Assembly (NCBI GenBank): GCA_021821235.1
Contig: JAKACS010000140.1
Span: 1 to 7,568 of the forward strand
Direction: 5' to 3'
DNA: 7,568 bases
From: Bacillota bacterium
GTDB taxonomy: Bacteria > Bacillota > Bacilli > Bacillales_B > DSM-18226
Shown: positions 1-5,747 of the stretch, one piece after another
How positions within the stretch are numbered: the first letter of the stretch is position 1
How the letters are laid out: the number at the start of each line of letters is the position of its first letter
Position numbers and translations under genes: made by a program
Notes under the pieces: generated by a model
The model's database searches: none
What the model was told of the DNA's origin: nothing
What the model saw: the letters and a program-made list of their open reading frames with translations, nothing else

Positions 1-898
1 CCATTGCAATCAGCAGGTAGGAGATGGTCACAATCGTTTGGGCAATAGACGATGGTACAATTCCAAGCGTATTGATGCCGCTGACAGCGAGAAAACCAAA
101 GATAAACCATGGAATCGGCAAGGAAGACAAGGTTTTTTTGCGTTTTTCCGATTTTTCCTTTCCCCTTTCAGCGATGAAGCCGATGATAAACGCAACGGGC
201 ACCAATAAGGCAACCCGCGTTAATTTGACAATCACCGCTAAATCAACTGCATCTGCCCCGCCTGGAGCCGCTGCGGCGATGACATGGGCAATTTCATGCA
301 AGGTAGAACCTGTAAAGACGCCATACCCTTTCGCTGTCAAATTCAAGATCGGATACAGAAAAGTATAAGCCAAGGTGAAAATCGTTCCCAAAACAGCGAC
401 CGTTGCCGCGCCGATTGCTGTATCTTGTTCATTTGCCTTAATCTGCGGGGCAATTGCTACAACAGCGGCTGCACCGCAAATTGCCGTTCCGCAAGCAGTC
501 AAAATGCCAAGATTTTTTTCCACTCTAAACCATTTGCTTATGCTATACACGACAATCAATGTGAAGATGATATTAATAACCGCAATTAAAAATACTTTCG
601 AGCCGGCATGGTAAATATCAGCTAAATTTAACCTCATTCCCAATAAAATGATTCCCAGCCTCAGCAATTTTTTATTGGAAAAAGCAATTCCTTTCCCGTA
701 GGAAACAGGGTAGGTAAATACCGCACTGTAAATCATTCCAAGCAGAATAGCAAGAACTAATTGCCCCATAATCGATAAAAACGGAAGCCCTGCTAAAGCC
801 TTTGCCACAAGGGCAATAAGGAATGTCAATAATATCCCTTTAAGAAAAGGTAGTGTATTGAATTTTGGGTTGGCGAGTGTTTGTTGTTGCTCCTCGAT
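1..898 (-). CDS. YeiH/UPF0324 family membrane protein (putative sulfate exporter), 3' end outside window
   Basis: An open frame on the minus strand runs for 299 codons from 898 to the window edge without a stop. It encodes a very hydrophobic polytopic inner-membrane protein. Family hallmarks counted from position 898 are GTAICGAAAVVAIAP at residues 137-151, STLHEIAHVIAA at 198-209 and VKLTRV at 224-229. These match the YeiH/UPF0324 family, annotated as putative sulfate exporters; the substrate is not well established. The family is about 330-345 residues long, so roughly the last 35-45 are missing. The start is odd. An in-frame stop lies about nine codons upstream of 898, and no ATG, GTG or TTG follows until a TTG at 829-827, inside the first membrane segment. 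A good GGAGGGG ribosome binding site sits four bases before an ATC codon at 898-896, which I take as the start or a mutated ATG. It is transcribed divergently from a LysR regulator, the usual yeiE-yeiH arrangement. Confidence 0.85.
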   Translation of the reverse strand, partial: MEEQQQTLANPKFNTLPFLKGILLTFLIALVAKALAGLPFLSIMGQLVLAILLGMIYSAVFTYPVSYGKGIAFSNKKLLRLGIILLGMRLNLADIYHAGSKVFLIAVINIIFTLIVVYSISKWFRVEKNLGILTACGTAICGAAAVVAIAPQIKANEQDTAIGAATVAVLGTIFTLAYTFLYPILNLTAKGYGVFTGSTLHEIAHVIAAAAPGGADAVDLAVIVKLTRVALLVPVAFIIGFIAERGKEKSEKRKKTLSSLPIPWFIFGFLAVSGINTLGIVPSSIAQTIVTISYLLIAM

Positions 899-961
899 TT
901 TTCCCCTCCATTTCTCTGTAAGTTAACTGTAACGTATGATAAAGTATTAGTGAAATACATA

Positions 962-984
962 TTATTAATTCCAATTATTAATAA
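962..984. promoter_or_regulatory. Perfect dyad between the divergent yeiH-like and LysR genes, candidate LysR operator
   Basis: The arms TTATTAAT (962-969) and ATTAATAA (977-984) are exact reverse complements separated by 7 bases. The 108-base gap between the two divergent starts holds no better dyad that I can see. LysR-type regulators usually bind AT-rich dyads in such divergent regions, so this is the best candidate site for autoregulation and yeiH control. The base composition is very AT-rich, so chance symmetry is possible. Confidence 0.4.
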
Positions 985-1006
985 CTTTAATAAAAGGGGC
1001 GATTGG

Positions 1007-1894
1007 ATGTATTATGATGCCTTACGGACATTTGTTGCAGTCGTTGAGGAAGGAAATTTTACAAAAGCAGCGGAAAAACGGCTGATCTCCCAGCCGAGTG
1101 TCAGTGTTCACATTCAAAACTTGGAAAAAGAATTTGAGACATCGCTTTTTGTGCGCTCACCTAAGCAGCTTCAACTCACTTCCACTGGTGAATTGTTGTA
1201 TGAACGGGCAAAGCAGATCCTGCAAATCTATGAAACGGCCAAGGAAGAGATTGCCGACCACCACTCGATTCAACTTGAACTCAAAATCGGTGCCAGCTTT
1301 ACGATTGGGGAATACGTACTCCCCGCTCTATTGGAGAAATTTTGCAACCAGTATCCAAATAGTAGACTCGAAGTTATCATTGGAAACACAAACGAGATTA
1401 TCGAACATGTAAAGCTGTTTCATGTGGACATCGGCTTGATCGAAGGGCAATGTAACGAAAAAAATCTGACGGTCGTCCCATTTATGAAGGATGAACTCAA
1501 AATCGTTGCCTCTTACAATCATCCACTTTCGCTAATAACCGATATGTCGATTGAACAGCTTCAAGATCAAGTATGGATTACGAGGGAAAAAGGGTCGGGT
1601 ACAAGGGCCTTTTTGGAACATGTAGTGCGTTCCCATGCGTTAAAAGCGAAGAATATTGTCTCGATTAGCAGCACACACGGTGTAAAAGAAGCTGTGATCC
1701 GAAATATGGGGTTGTCTCTGTTATCGGAGTACGCCATTTTAAGAGAAGTCGAAAATCATCATCTTTCGGTCATTCCAATTAAAGATGAAGTATTCCTCCG
1801 AAAATTTTCATATATTTATTCATCTTTTGGACGGAATAAAAAGGCCACTGAAACCTTTATGCAATTGTTGAATGAAACCGAGCCAAATGGTTGA
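1007..1894 (+). CDS. LysR-family transcriptional regulator divergent from the YeiH-like gene
   Basis: This 295-residue protein is the usual LysR-type length. Residues 1-65 form the winged helix-turn-helix, with FTKAAEKRLISQPSVSVHIQ at 18-37 and LFVR at 47-50, followed by a linker helix. Residues from about 90 onward form the two-lobed periplasmic-binding-like effector domain (LKIGASFTIGEYVLP at 92-106). The frame stays open further upstream to 881, but I chose the ATG at 1007. It gives the normal LysR N-terminus and follows AAAGGGGCG (993-1001) at correct spacing; the upstream extension overlaps the divergent gene. In enterobacteria a LysR regulator (YeiE) sits divergent from yeiH and responds to sulfite. 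The arrangement here suggests a similar role in controlling sulfur anion export, but the ligand is inferred from context only. Confidence 0.9.
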   Translation: MYYDALRTFVAVVEEGNFTKAAEKRLISQPSVSVHIQNLEKEFETSLFVRSPKQLQLTSTGELLYERAKQILQIYETAKEEIADHHSIQLELKIGASFTIGEYVLPALLEKFCNQYPNSRLEVIIGNTNEIIEHVKLFHVDIGLIEGQCNEKNLTVVPFMKDELKIVASYNHPLSLITDMSIEQLQDQVWITREKGSGTRAFLEHVVRSHALKAKNIVSISSTHGVKEAVIRNMGLSLLSEYAILREVENHHLSVIPIKDEVFLRKFSYIYSSFGRNKKATETFMQLLNETEPNG

Positions 1895-1923
1895 ATGGAG
1901 ATGGGAAAATTCCACTAAGCTAT

Positions 1924-1949
1924 TAAAATTCAGTGAATCTTGTCGAAAT
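1924..1949 (+). promoter_or_regulatory. SigD-like motility promoter upstream of motA, overlapping a Spo0A-box core
   Basis: TAAA at 1924-1927 is followed after 14 bases by GTCGAAAT at 1942-1949. The B. subtilis SigD consensus is TAAA, 14-16 bases, GCCGATAT; the -10 matches 6 of 8. motAB belongs to the SigD regulon in B. subtilis, so this is the best promoter candidate for the operon. The same stretch contains TGTCGAA at 1941-1947, a perfect core Spo0A box, which could instead or additionally be a Spo0A site. The start codon lies about 80 bases downstream. Confidence 0.4.
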
Positions 1950-2028
1950 AAAGAGAAAGAGAATCTTTTTTTAAAAGCAAAATGTAAAGCTAAAAAGGGT
2001 AAATACGGCAGATGCAGGTGAGAGATAA

Positions 2029-2823
2029 ATGGATTTAACGACAATTATTGGTTTAATTATTGGCTTTGTGGCCATTGGCATGGGGATGGTTTTAAAAGGG
2101 GTCAGTTTAGTCGCCTTGGCAAACCCTGCAGCGTTTTTGATTATTATTGCCGGAACAATTGCTTCGGTAACGATTGCTTTTCCGACGAGTGAAATTAAAA
2201 AAGTGCCGAAACTTTTTGGCGTTATTTTTAAAGAACAAAAAGCGGTTGATCAAGCTGAATTGATCCGTTTATTTTCAGAATGGGCGCAACTGGCCAGGAA
2301 GGAAGGGCTGCTCGCCCTTGAAGCGAAGACAAGCGAAGTGGAAGACCCTTTTTTAAAAAATGGGTTGTCGCTTGCAGTTGATGGGCAGAGCGCTGATTAC
2401 ATACGGGATGTGCTTTCGGAAGAAGTTGAGGCGATGGAAGAGCGCCATCTATCGGGATCTGCCATTTTTTCCCAAGCGGGAACCTATGCCCCGACGCTCG
2501 GGGTTTTGGGCGCAGTACTCGGCTTAATTGCCGCGCTCAGCAATATGAACGATACGGTTGAACTCGGACGGGCTATCTCGGCGGCGTTTGTTGCTACCTT
2601 GCTTGGAATTTTCACAGGATATGTATTGTGGCACCCATTTGCCAATAAATTGAAACGCAAATCAAAGCAGGAAGTTAAAGTGAAGCAGATGATGATTGAA
2701 GGCATTCTCTCAATTTTGGAAGGAGAAGCACCAAGAGTGATTGAACAAAAGCTGGCATCGTATTTGCCGGCGGGCGAACGGAGCAAAATTCTTGAAGAAA
2801 GTGTTGTGAATCAAGATGAGTAA
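2029..2823 (+). CDS. motA: Flagellar stator protein MotA
   Basis: MotA is the ring-forming subunit of the cytoplasmic-membrane stator. With MotB it conducts ions and turns the flagellar rotor by contacting FliG. The 264 residues include two N-terminal membrane segments (about 1-22 and 30-51), a large cytoplasmic loop, and two more segments (about 150-173 and 182-203). Arg90 and Glu98 (ARKEGLLALE) occupy the positions of the FliG-contacting charges of E. coli MotA. Pro155 (APTLGVLG) and Pro203 (WHPFANKL) correspond to the conserved channel prolines. The overall sequence resembles B. subtilis MotA closely (ANPAA, AVDGQSA, ISAAFVATLLGIFTGYVLWH), which favours the proton-type stator over MotP. 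The ATG at 2029 follows AGGTGAG (2016-2022). The stop overlaps the motB start by 8 bases, indicating translational coupling. Confidence 0.97.
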   Translation: MDLTTIIGLIIGFVAIGMGMVLKGVSLVALANPAAFLIIIAGTIASVTIAFPTSEIKKVPKLFGVIFKEQKAVDQAELIRLFSEWAQLARKEGLLALEAKTSEVEDPFLKNGLSLAVDGQSADYIRDVLSEEVEAMEERHLSGSAIFSQAGTYAPTLGVLGAVLGLIAALSNMNDTVELGRAISAAFVATLLGIFTGYVLWHPFANKLKRKSKQEVKVKQMMIEGILSILEGEAPRVIEQKLASYLPAGERSKILEESVVNQDE

Positions 2824-3610
2824 ACGCCGCAAGAAAAAGCATGAAGAAGAAGAGCCGAGTGAGGGATGGCTCTTGCCATATGCTGACTTGTTAACCTTGA
2901 TGTTGGCGTTATTTATTGTCCTATTTGCCATGAGTTCAGTTGATGCTCAAAAATTTCAGCTTTTATCCAAAGCCTTTAATGAAATGTTTACTGGGGGAAC
3001 GGGATTATTGAATTATCAAACTTCAATCCCGCAAGGCAATTTAGACGCCCCCGATACGCAAAAAAAGGACTTGCAGAAAAATCAATATACAGCAGAAGAC
3101 CCTGAGAAACTGAAAAAAGAGCAGGAAAAGCAAAAAGCAATGCAAGCGGATCAAAAAGAGCTGAAAGAATTGCAAGTAAAAGTGAACAATTATATTGCGG
3201 CAAATCAATTATCAAACAAACTGCAAACATCGTTAACAAGCGAAGGTCTGCTTGTGACGATTCGGGATAATGTTCTTTTTGATTCCGGAAGCGCGGAAGT
3301 CCGCAGCATGGACTTGAAAACTGCAAGTGAAATTTCCAATTTGCTTGTCATGAACCCGCCGAGAAATATTATTATCAGTGGACACACGGACAATGTTCCA
3401 ATCAGCAATTCAAAATTCGAATCCAATTGGGAATTAAGTGTAATGCGCGCAGTGAACTTTATGAAAATCGTTTTACGAAACGACAAACTGGATCCGCGCT
3501 GGTTTAGCGCAAAAGGTTTTGGCGAATACCAGCCGATCGCATCAAATGATACCCCGGAGGGTCGTTCGAAAAATAGACGGGTTGAAATTTTGATACTCCC
3601 AAGAACCTAA
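2816..3610 (+). CDS. motB: Flagellar stator protein MotB
   Basis: MotB is the stator subunit that carries the ion-binding aspartate and anchors the complex to peptidoglycan. The 264 residues begin with a basic cytoplasmic tail (SKRRKKKHEEEE). One membrane helix follows (about 21-41) with the PYAD motif, in which Asp24 is the conserved ion-binding residue. Next come a plug/linker region rich in Lys, Glu and Gln (about 80-125) and an OmpA-like peptidoglycan-binding domain (about 145-262). GHTDN at 189-193, NWELSVMRA at 204-212 and RSKNRRVE at 250-257 are its hallmarks. No residue expected to be essential is missing. It is the second gene of the motAB operon and is followed 10 bases later by a hairpin terminator. 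Confidence 0.97.
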   Translation: MSKRRKKKHEEEEPSEGWLLPYADLLTLMLALFIVLFAMSSVDAQKFQLLSKAFNEMFTGGTGLLNYQTSIPQGNLDAPDTQKKDLQKNQYTAEDPEKLKKEQEKQKAMQADQKELKELQVKVNNYIAANQLSNKLQTSLTSEGLLVTIRDNVLFDSGSAEVRSMDLKTASEISNLLVMNPPRNIIISGHTDNVPISNSKFESNWELSVMRAVNFMKIVLRNDKLDPRWFSAKGFGEYQPIASNDTPEGRSKNRRVEILILPRT

Positions 3611-3620
3611 TTCATTAAAA

Positions 3621-3648
3621 AGAAAGTACTCTCATGCGAGTACTTTCT
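3621..3648. terminator. Hairpin terminator between convergent motB and the SinI-like gene
   Basis: An 11-bp perfect stem (arms 3621-3631 and 3638-3648, AGAAAGTACTC with GAGTACTTTCT) encloses a 6-base loop. Downstream on the plus strand the U-tract is broken (AAACTTACTTTTG). On the minus strand the stem is followed by TTTTAATGAA. The hairpin therefore probably serves both motB and the convergent SinI-like gene, whose stop codon is 22 bases away. Confidence 0.7.
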
Positions 3649-3670
3649 AAACTTACTTTTGCTATGTAGT

Positions 3671-3820
3671 TTATGAATTCTTACGAACTGCGGTTTGCAT
3701 ATGATTCTGGTTAAGAAATTCACGAACGATTTCTTTTGAAATCCCGATTTTTTTTGCTTCGATTATTAGTGCCATCCAATCTTTGTCAATTTCTTCAACA
3801 AGTTCTTTTGTTTTGATCAC
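3671..3820 (-). CDS. sinI: SinI-like antirepressor of SinR
   Basis: This small protein (49 residues from the GTG at 3820) is essentially one SinI helical hairpin. SinI binds SinR through matching hairpins and pulls it off DNA, which derepresses matrix genes in B. subtilis. Residues 10-39 contain EIDKDW, IEAKK, GISKE and REFLNQN. They match residues 70-99 of the neighbouring SinR at about 17 of 30 positions, as expected for the SinI/SinR heterodimer interface. The frame is open further upstream to an ATG at 3871, but that would start translation inside the riboswitch aptamer. The GTG at 3820 follows AGGGGTGAG, so I chose it. The C-terminal tail (HMQTAVRKNS) differs from B. subtilis SinI. The gene lies downstream of sinR rather than upstream, with its own promoter and a c-di-GMP-type leader. 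Confidence 0.82.
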   Translation of the reverse strand: MIKTKELVEEIDKDWMALIIEAKKIGISKEIVREFLNQNHMQTAVRKNS

Positions 3821-3830
3821 ATTCTCACCC

Positions 3831-3859
3831 CTAAAATACAAATACCGATCGTATTTCAG
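3831..3859 (-). promoter_or_regulatory. Candidate expression platform of the c-di-GMP riboswitch
   Basis: On the minus strand CTGAAATAC (3859-3851) can pair over 9 bp, with one G-U, with GTATTTTAG (3839-3831). The last two bases of the 3' arm are the first bases of the AGGGGTGAG ribosome binding site of the SinI-like gene. The two 5'-most bases of this stem are also the last two bases of aptamer helix P1, so P1 formation and the full stem compete. A shorter alternative hairpin, AAATAC with GTATTT around GATCG, lies inside. No GC-rich terminator is visible, so translational control seems more likely than termination. The direction of the switch is not determined. Confidence 0.4.
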
Positions 3860-3938
3860 GCAACCCGGCAATCATAGCAAACGGAATTCTCGCCTTAGAC
3901 CCGCAGCTTTGCGTCCCTGTCTTTCAACAGGTTTGCCT
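3858..3938 (-). ncRNA. Class I cyclic-di-GMP riboswitch aptamer (GEMM-I) in the leader of the SinI-like gene
   Basis: The minus strand shows the hallmark order of GEMM-I aptamers. P1 is formed by AGGCAA (3938-3933) and TTGCCT (3863-3858), and the 5' strand leads into the conserved GGCAAACC. A CCTGT/ACAGG hairpin (3931-3927 and 3920-3916) carries a GAAA tetraloop (3925-3922). The signature GACGCAAAGC follows at 3915-3906. The second hairpin carries an 11-nucleotide-receptor-like pair, TCTAAG (3899-3894) and CTATGA (3877-3872), positioned to dock the GAAA loop. CCGGGTTGCC then closes the structure. The aptamer ends 37 bases before the GTG start of the SinI-like gene. A G immediately precedes CAAACC, as in c-di-GMP binders; I cannot formally exclude the rarer cGAMP-specific variant. 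Confidence 0.88.
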
Positions 3939-4000
3939 TTTTCTGATTTCCCCCAAAATTTGCTCTCTATTTTTAGGACTAATTTACTTTATTACACTCA

Positions 4001-4017
4001 TAGGTAGATTATACCTA
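4001..4017 (-). promoter_or_regulatory. Promoter -10 of the riboswitch-SinI transcript inside an inverted repeat
   Basis: The minus strand has a perfect TATAAT (4013-4008) centred in the inverted repeat TAGGTA-gatta-TACCTA (4001-4017 on the plus strand). Wider arms ACACTC (3994-3999) and GAGTGT (4032-4037) nest around it. Transcription would start near 4001, about 60 bases before the aptamer. No convincing -35 hexamer lies 16-18 bases upstream, which together with the symmetry suggests a promoter controlled by a DNA-binding protein. Confidence 0.5.
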
Positions 4018-4149
4018 GTTCGCTCGTCTTAGAGTGTTATTTTTTGTCTATTCGGAATCTTTTTTTTGCTACAAATTCCTTCGGTATTCTGCATATCTAG
4101 ACAAAACGCAAACGGAAAAATTGATCAAATATAGGAATGGATCTACTTC

Positions 4150-4479
4150 TTACTTGTCGTTTTGCTGATTGATTCTCCATCTGTTAAATTCGAGAAATTC
4201 CTTGAATTGTTCTTTTGAAATACCAGAGTCCATTGCTTCTTTCACGAGATTCATCCAGTCGTTATCCAATTCTGCATGATTTTCTTGCTCATGTATTAAA
4301 TGGTCAACAGGTACGTTGAGGACGCTTGCAATTTTTTCAAGAAACTGTATGGAGGGATTGCGTTGCAGATTTCGTTCAAGCGAACTTAAATACGACTTAG
4401 CTACTCCAGCTTGATCAGCTAGTTCTGATAAGGACATTTTTTTTTCCAAACGAAGTTTTTTTACACGATCACCGATCAT
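4150..4479 (-). CDS. sinR: Biofilm and motility master repressor SinR
   Basis: SinR is a DNA-binding repressor of matrix operons in Bacillus. The 109 residues match the family length (111 in B. subtilis). Residues 1-62 are a HTH_3/Cro-like domain with SLSELADQAGVAKSYLSSLE (16-35) as the helix-turn-helix, followed by NPSIQFLEKIASVLNV (41-56), nearly identical to B. subtilis SinR. Residues 71-101 (LDNDWMNLVKEAMDSGISKE onward) are the helical hairpin that mediates tetramerisation and SinI binding. The ribosome binding site is weak (AGGTGTG, about 11 bases before the ATG). It lies upstream of, not downstream of, the SinI-like gene, 329 bases from its GTG, so the two are probably separate transcription units. 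No clear terminator is seen after its stop. Confidence 0.95.
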   Translation of the reverse strand: MIGDRVKKLRLEKKMSLSELADQAGVAKSYLSSLERNLQRNPSIQFLEKIASVLNVPVDHLIHEQENHAELDNDWMNLVKEAMDSGISKEQFKEFLEFNRWRINQQNDK

Positions 4480-4503
4480 GGAGCTTCACACACCTAACTC
4501 TAA

Positions 4504-4515
4504 AAAGTTAACTTT
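4504..4515. promoter_or_regulatory. 12-bp perfect palindrome in the sinR upstream region
   Basis: AAAGTTAACTTT is its own reverse complement and lies 25-36 bases before the sinR start codon. On the sinR strand it follows a TATACT (4533-4528) that could be a -10, so a protein bound here would sit just downstream of the transcription start. It does not match the SinR box (GTTCTYT). Function unknown. Confidence 0.3.
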
Positions 4516-4607
4516 ATTTTAACAAAAGTATATAAAAAGTGCTATTTGCTGAACGAAATTTTACGATTGGGAGAGGAATCGGCAACAGACCGGAAAGGCA
4601 AAGTCCT

Positions 4608-4636
4608 TTGATAAAAAGTTCAAATAGCGCTAATAT
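4608..4636 (+). promoter_or_regulatory. SigA promoter of map
   Basis: TTGATA (4608-4613) and TAATAT (4631-4636) are separated by exactly 17 bases, a near-consensus housekeeping promoter. The start codon of map is about 78 bases downstream, and nothing else on this strand lies in between. Confidence 0.75.
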
Positions 4637-4714
4637 AAAAGAGCGTATGAATGGATACACGTTCAACGGAATATGCATAAATAGCGAAGAATTTACAGAA
4701 AAGAGGAAGAAAAC

Positions 4715-5470
4715 ATGATTGTTTTAAAATCAGCCCGTGAAATTGAAGCAATGAAACAAGCTGGCAAAATTCTTGCCTCCTGCCATAAAGAAATTGCCAA
4801 ACTCATTAAGCCGGGAATTACAACTTGGGAGATTGAGGAGTTTGTTGAACAATTTTTAAAAAAACAAGGAGCAACGCCTGAACAAAAAGGGTACAAGGGC
4901 TACGAGTATGCGACTTGTGCAAGTGTAAATGATGAAATCTGCCACGGATTTCCGCGGAAAGAGCCGTTAAATGAGGGGGATATTGTCACGATCGACATGG
5001 TTGTAAATTACAATGGTGCTCTGGCCGATTCTGCCTGGAGCTACGCGGTTGGTAACGTTTCACAGGAAACAGCGCATTTGTTAAAAGTCACAAAAGAGGC
5101 ACTTTACAAAGGAATTGAACAAGCGCAGATTGGAAACCGGATTGGCGATATTGGCCATGCGATTCAACAGTATGTGGAAAGTGAAGGATTGTCCGTTGTC
5201 CGCGATTTTATTGGCCATGGAATCGGCGCCGTGATTCACGAGAAACCGGATGTCCCACATTACGGCCTGCCTGGGAAAGGGCCGCGCATTAAGGAAGGCA
5301 TGGTGTTTACGATTGAACCAATGGTGAATATCGGCAAGTATCAAATGAAAATGGATACAAACGGCTGGACCGCTAGAACAATTGACAGCAAGTATTCTGC
5401 CCAATTCGAGCACACCATTGCGATCACAAGCGGCGGCCCGGTGATTCTAACGGAACAAGATGAAAATTAA
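4715..5470 (+). CDS. map: Type I methionine aminopeptidase
   Basis: This cytosolic enzyme removes the initiator methionine from nascent proteins using two divalent metal ions. The 251 residues carry the complete pita-bread active site. Asp94 (TIDM), Asp105 (ADSAW), His168 (GHGIG), Glu201 (TIEPM) and Glu232 (FEHTIAI) correspond to E. coli D97, D108, H171, E204 and E235 with a constant offset of three. His77 (CHGFP) and His175 (IHEKPDVPHYG) are the conserved substrate-side histidines. There is no N-terminal zinc-finger or SH3 extension. The ATG at 4715 follows AGAGGAAG. In Bacillus the essential copy usually sits in the secY-adk-map ribosomal operon. This one stands alone behind its own promoter, so it is likely a second paralogue (as mapB is in B. 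subtilis), though that cannot be proved from the window. Confidence 0.95.
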   Translation: MIVLKSAREIEAMKQAGKILASCHKEIAKLIKPGITTWEIEEFVEQFLKKQGATPEQKGYKGYEYATCASVNDEICHGFPRKEPLNEGDIVTIDMVVNYNGALADSAWSYAVGNVSQETAHLLKVTKEALYKGIEQAQIGNRIGDIGHAIQQYVESEGLSVVRDFIGHGIGAVIHEKPDVPHYGLPGKGPRIKEGMVFTIEPMVNIGKYQMKMDTNGWTARTIDSKYSAQFEHTIAITSGGPVILTEQDEN

Positions 5471-5520
5471 ATAAGTAAGCACTTTCCATTGCAAAAACTG
5501 GTTAAGGGGGTTTCTCCATT

Positions 5521-5747
5521 ATGCAAGTTCAAAAATGGGGTAACAGTTTGGCGATTCGTTTGCCAAAAGCCTTGTGTCAAGCAGTAAAGATTGAAGGAGG
5601 AAAAGAAGTAGAACTCACTATTGAAAAAAATTCAATGTGTTAAAGCCAAAATCCCAAACATTAGAGGAAATGTTGAAGGACGTTCATCCCGAAATGTATC
5701 ATAAAGAGACCTTTACCGATGGGGCAATGGGGAAAGAAGAATGGTAA
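5521..5747 (+). pseudogene. mazE: Frameshifted MazE-type antitoxin (AbrB/SpoVT fold)
   Basis: The ATG at 5521, behind AAGGGGG, opens a MazE-like N-terminus (QVQKWGNSLAIRLPKALCQA), the swapped-hairpin DNA-binding domain typical of this antitoxin. The frame stops at 5641-5643 after 40 codons. A different frame continues with VLKPKSQTLEEMLKDVHPE and ends KEEW-stop at 5745-5747, which is the normal toxin-binding tail. Adding one base between 5624 and 5640 would restore a 75-residue protein. Candidate sites are the A7 run at 5624-5630, or the CAATG at 5633-5637, where an added base would restore the family-like KNSIVLKPK. As it stands the antitoxin lacks its toxin-neutralising tail. A sequencing error in the A-run cannot be excluded. 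Confidence 0.8.

Noticed and set aside
24..614. Plus-strand open frames across the first 600 bases
   Set aside because: They are antisense shadows of the YeiH-like gene, with no family resemblance or ribosome binding sites.
881..1006. N-terminal extension of the LysR frame up to 881
   Set aside because: It overlaps the divergent YeiH-like coding region, has no ribosome binding site and adds residues foreign to LysR proteins.
1951..1970. Possible terminator AAAGA-GAA-TCTTT with T-run between the LysR gene and motA
   Set aside because: The stem is a very weak 5-bp AT-rich helix with a 3-base loop, and it lies inside the motA leader.
3802..3808. GTTCTTT matching the SinR box, also at 4209-4215
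   Set aside because: Both are single copies inside coding sequence of the sin genes in AT-rich DNA, without the paired arrangement expected of SinR operators.
3821..3871. Longer SinI-like protein starting at the ATG at 3871
   Set aside because: Those codons lie in the aptamer and expression platform, and the ribosome binding site points to the GTG at 3820.
4594..4609. Small hairpin AAAGG/CCTTT before map
   Set aside because: It is only 5 bp, has no U-tract on either strand and overlaps the -35 of the map promoter.
5471..5520. Terminator between map and the mazE remnant
   Set aside because: No hairpin with a U-tract is visible; read-through from map into the remnant is possible.
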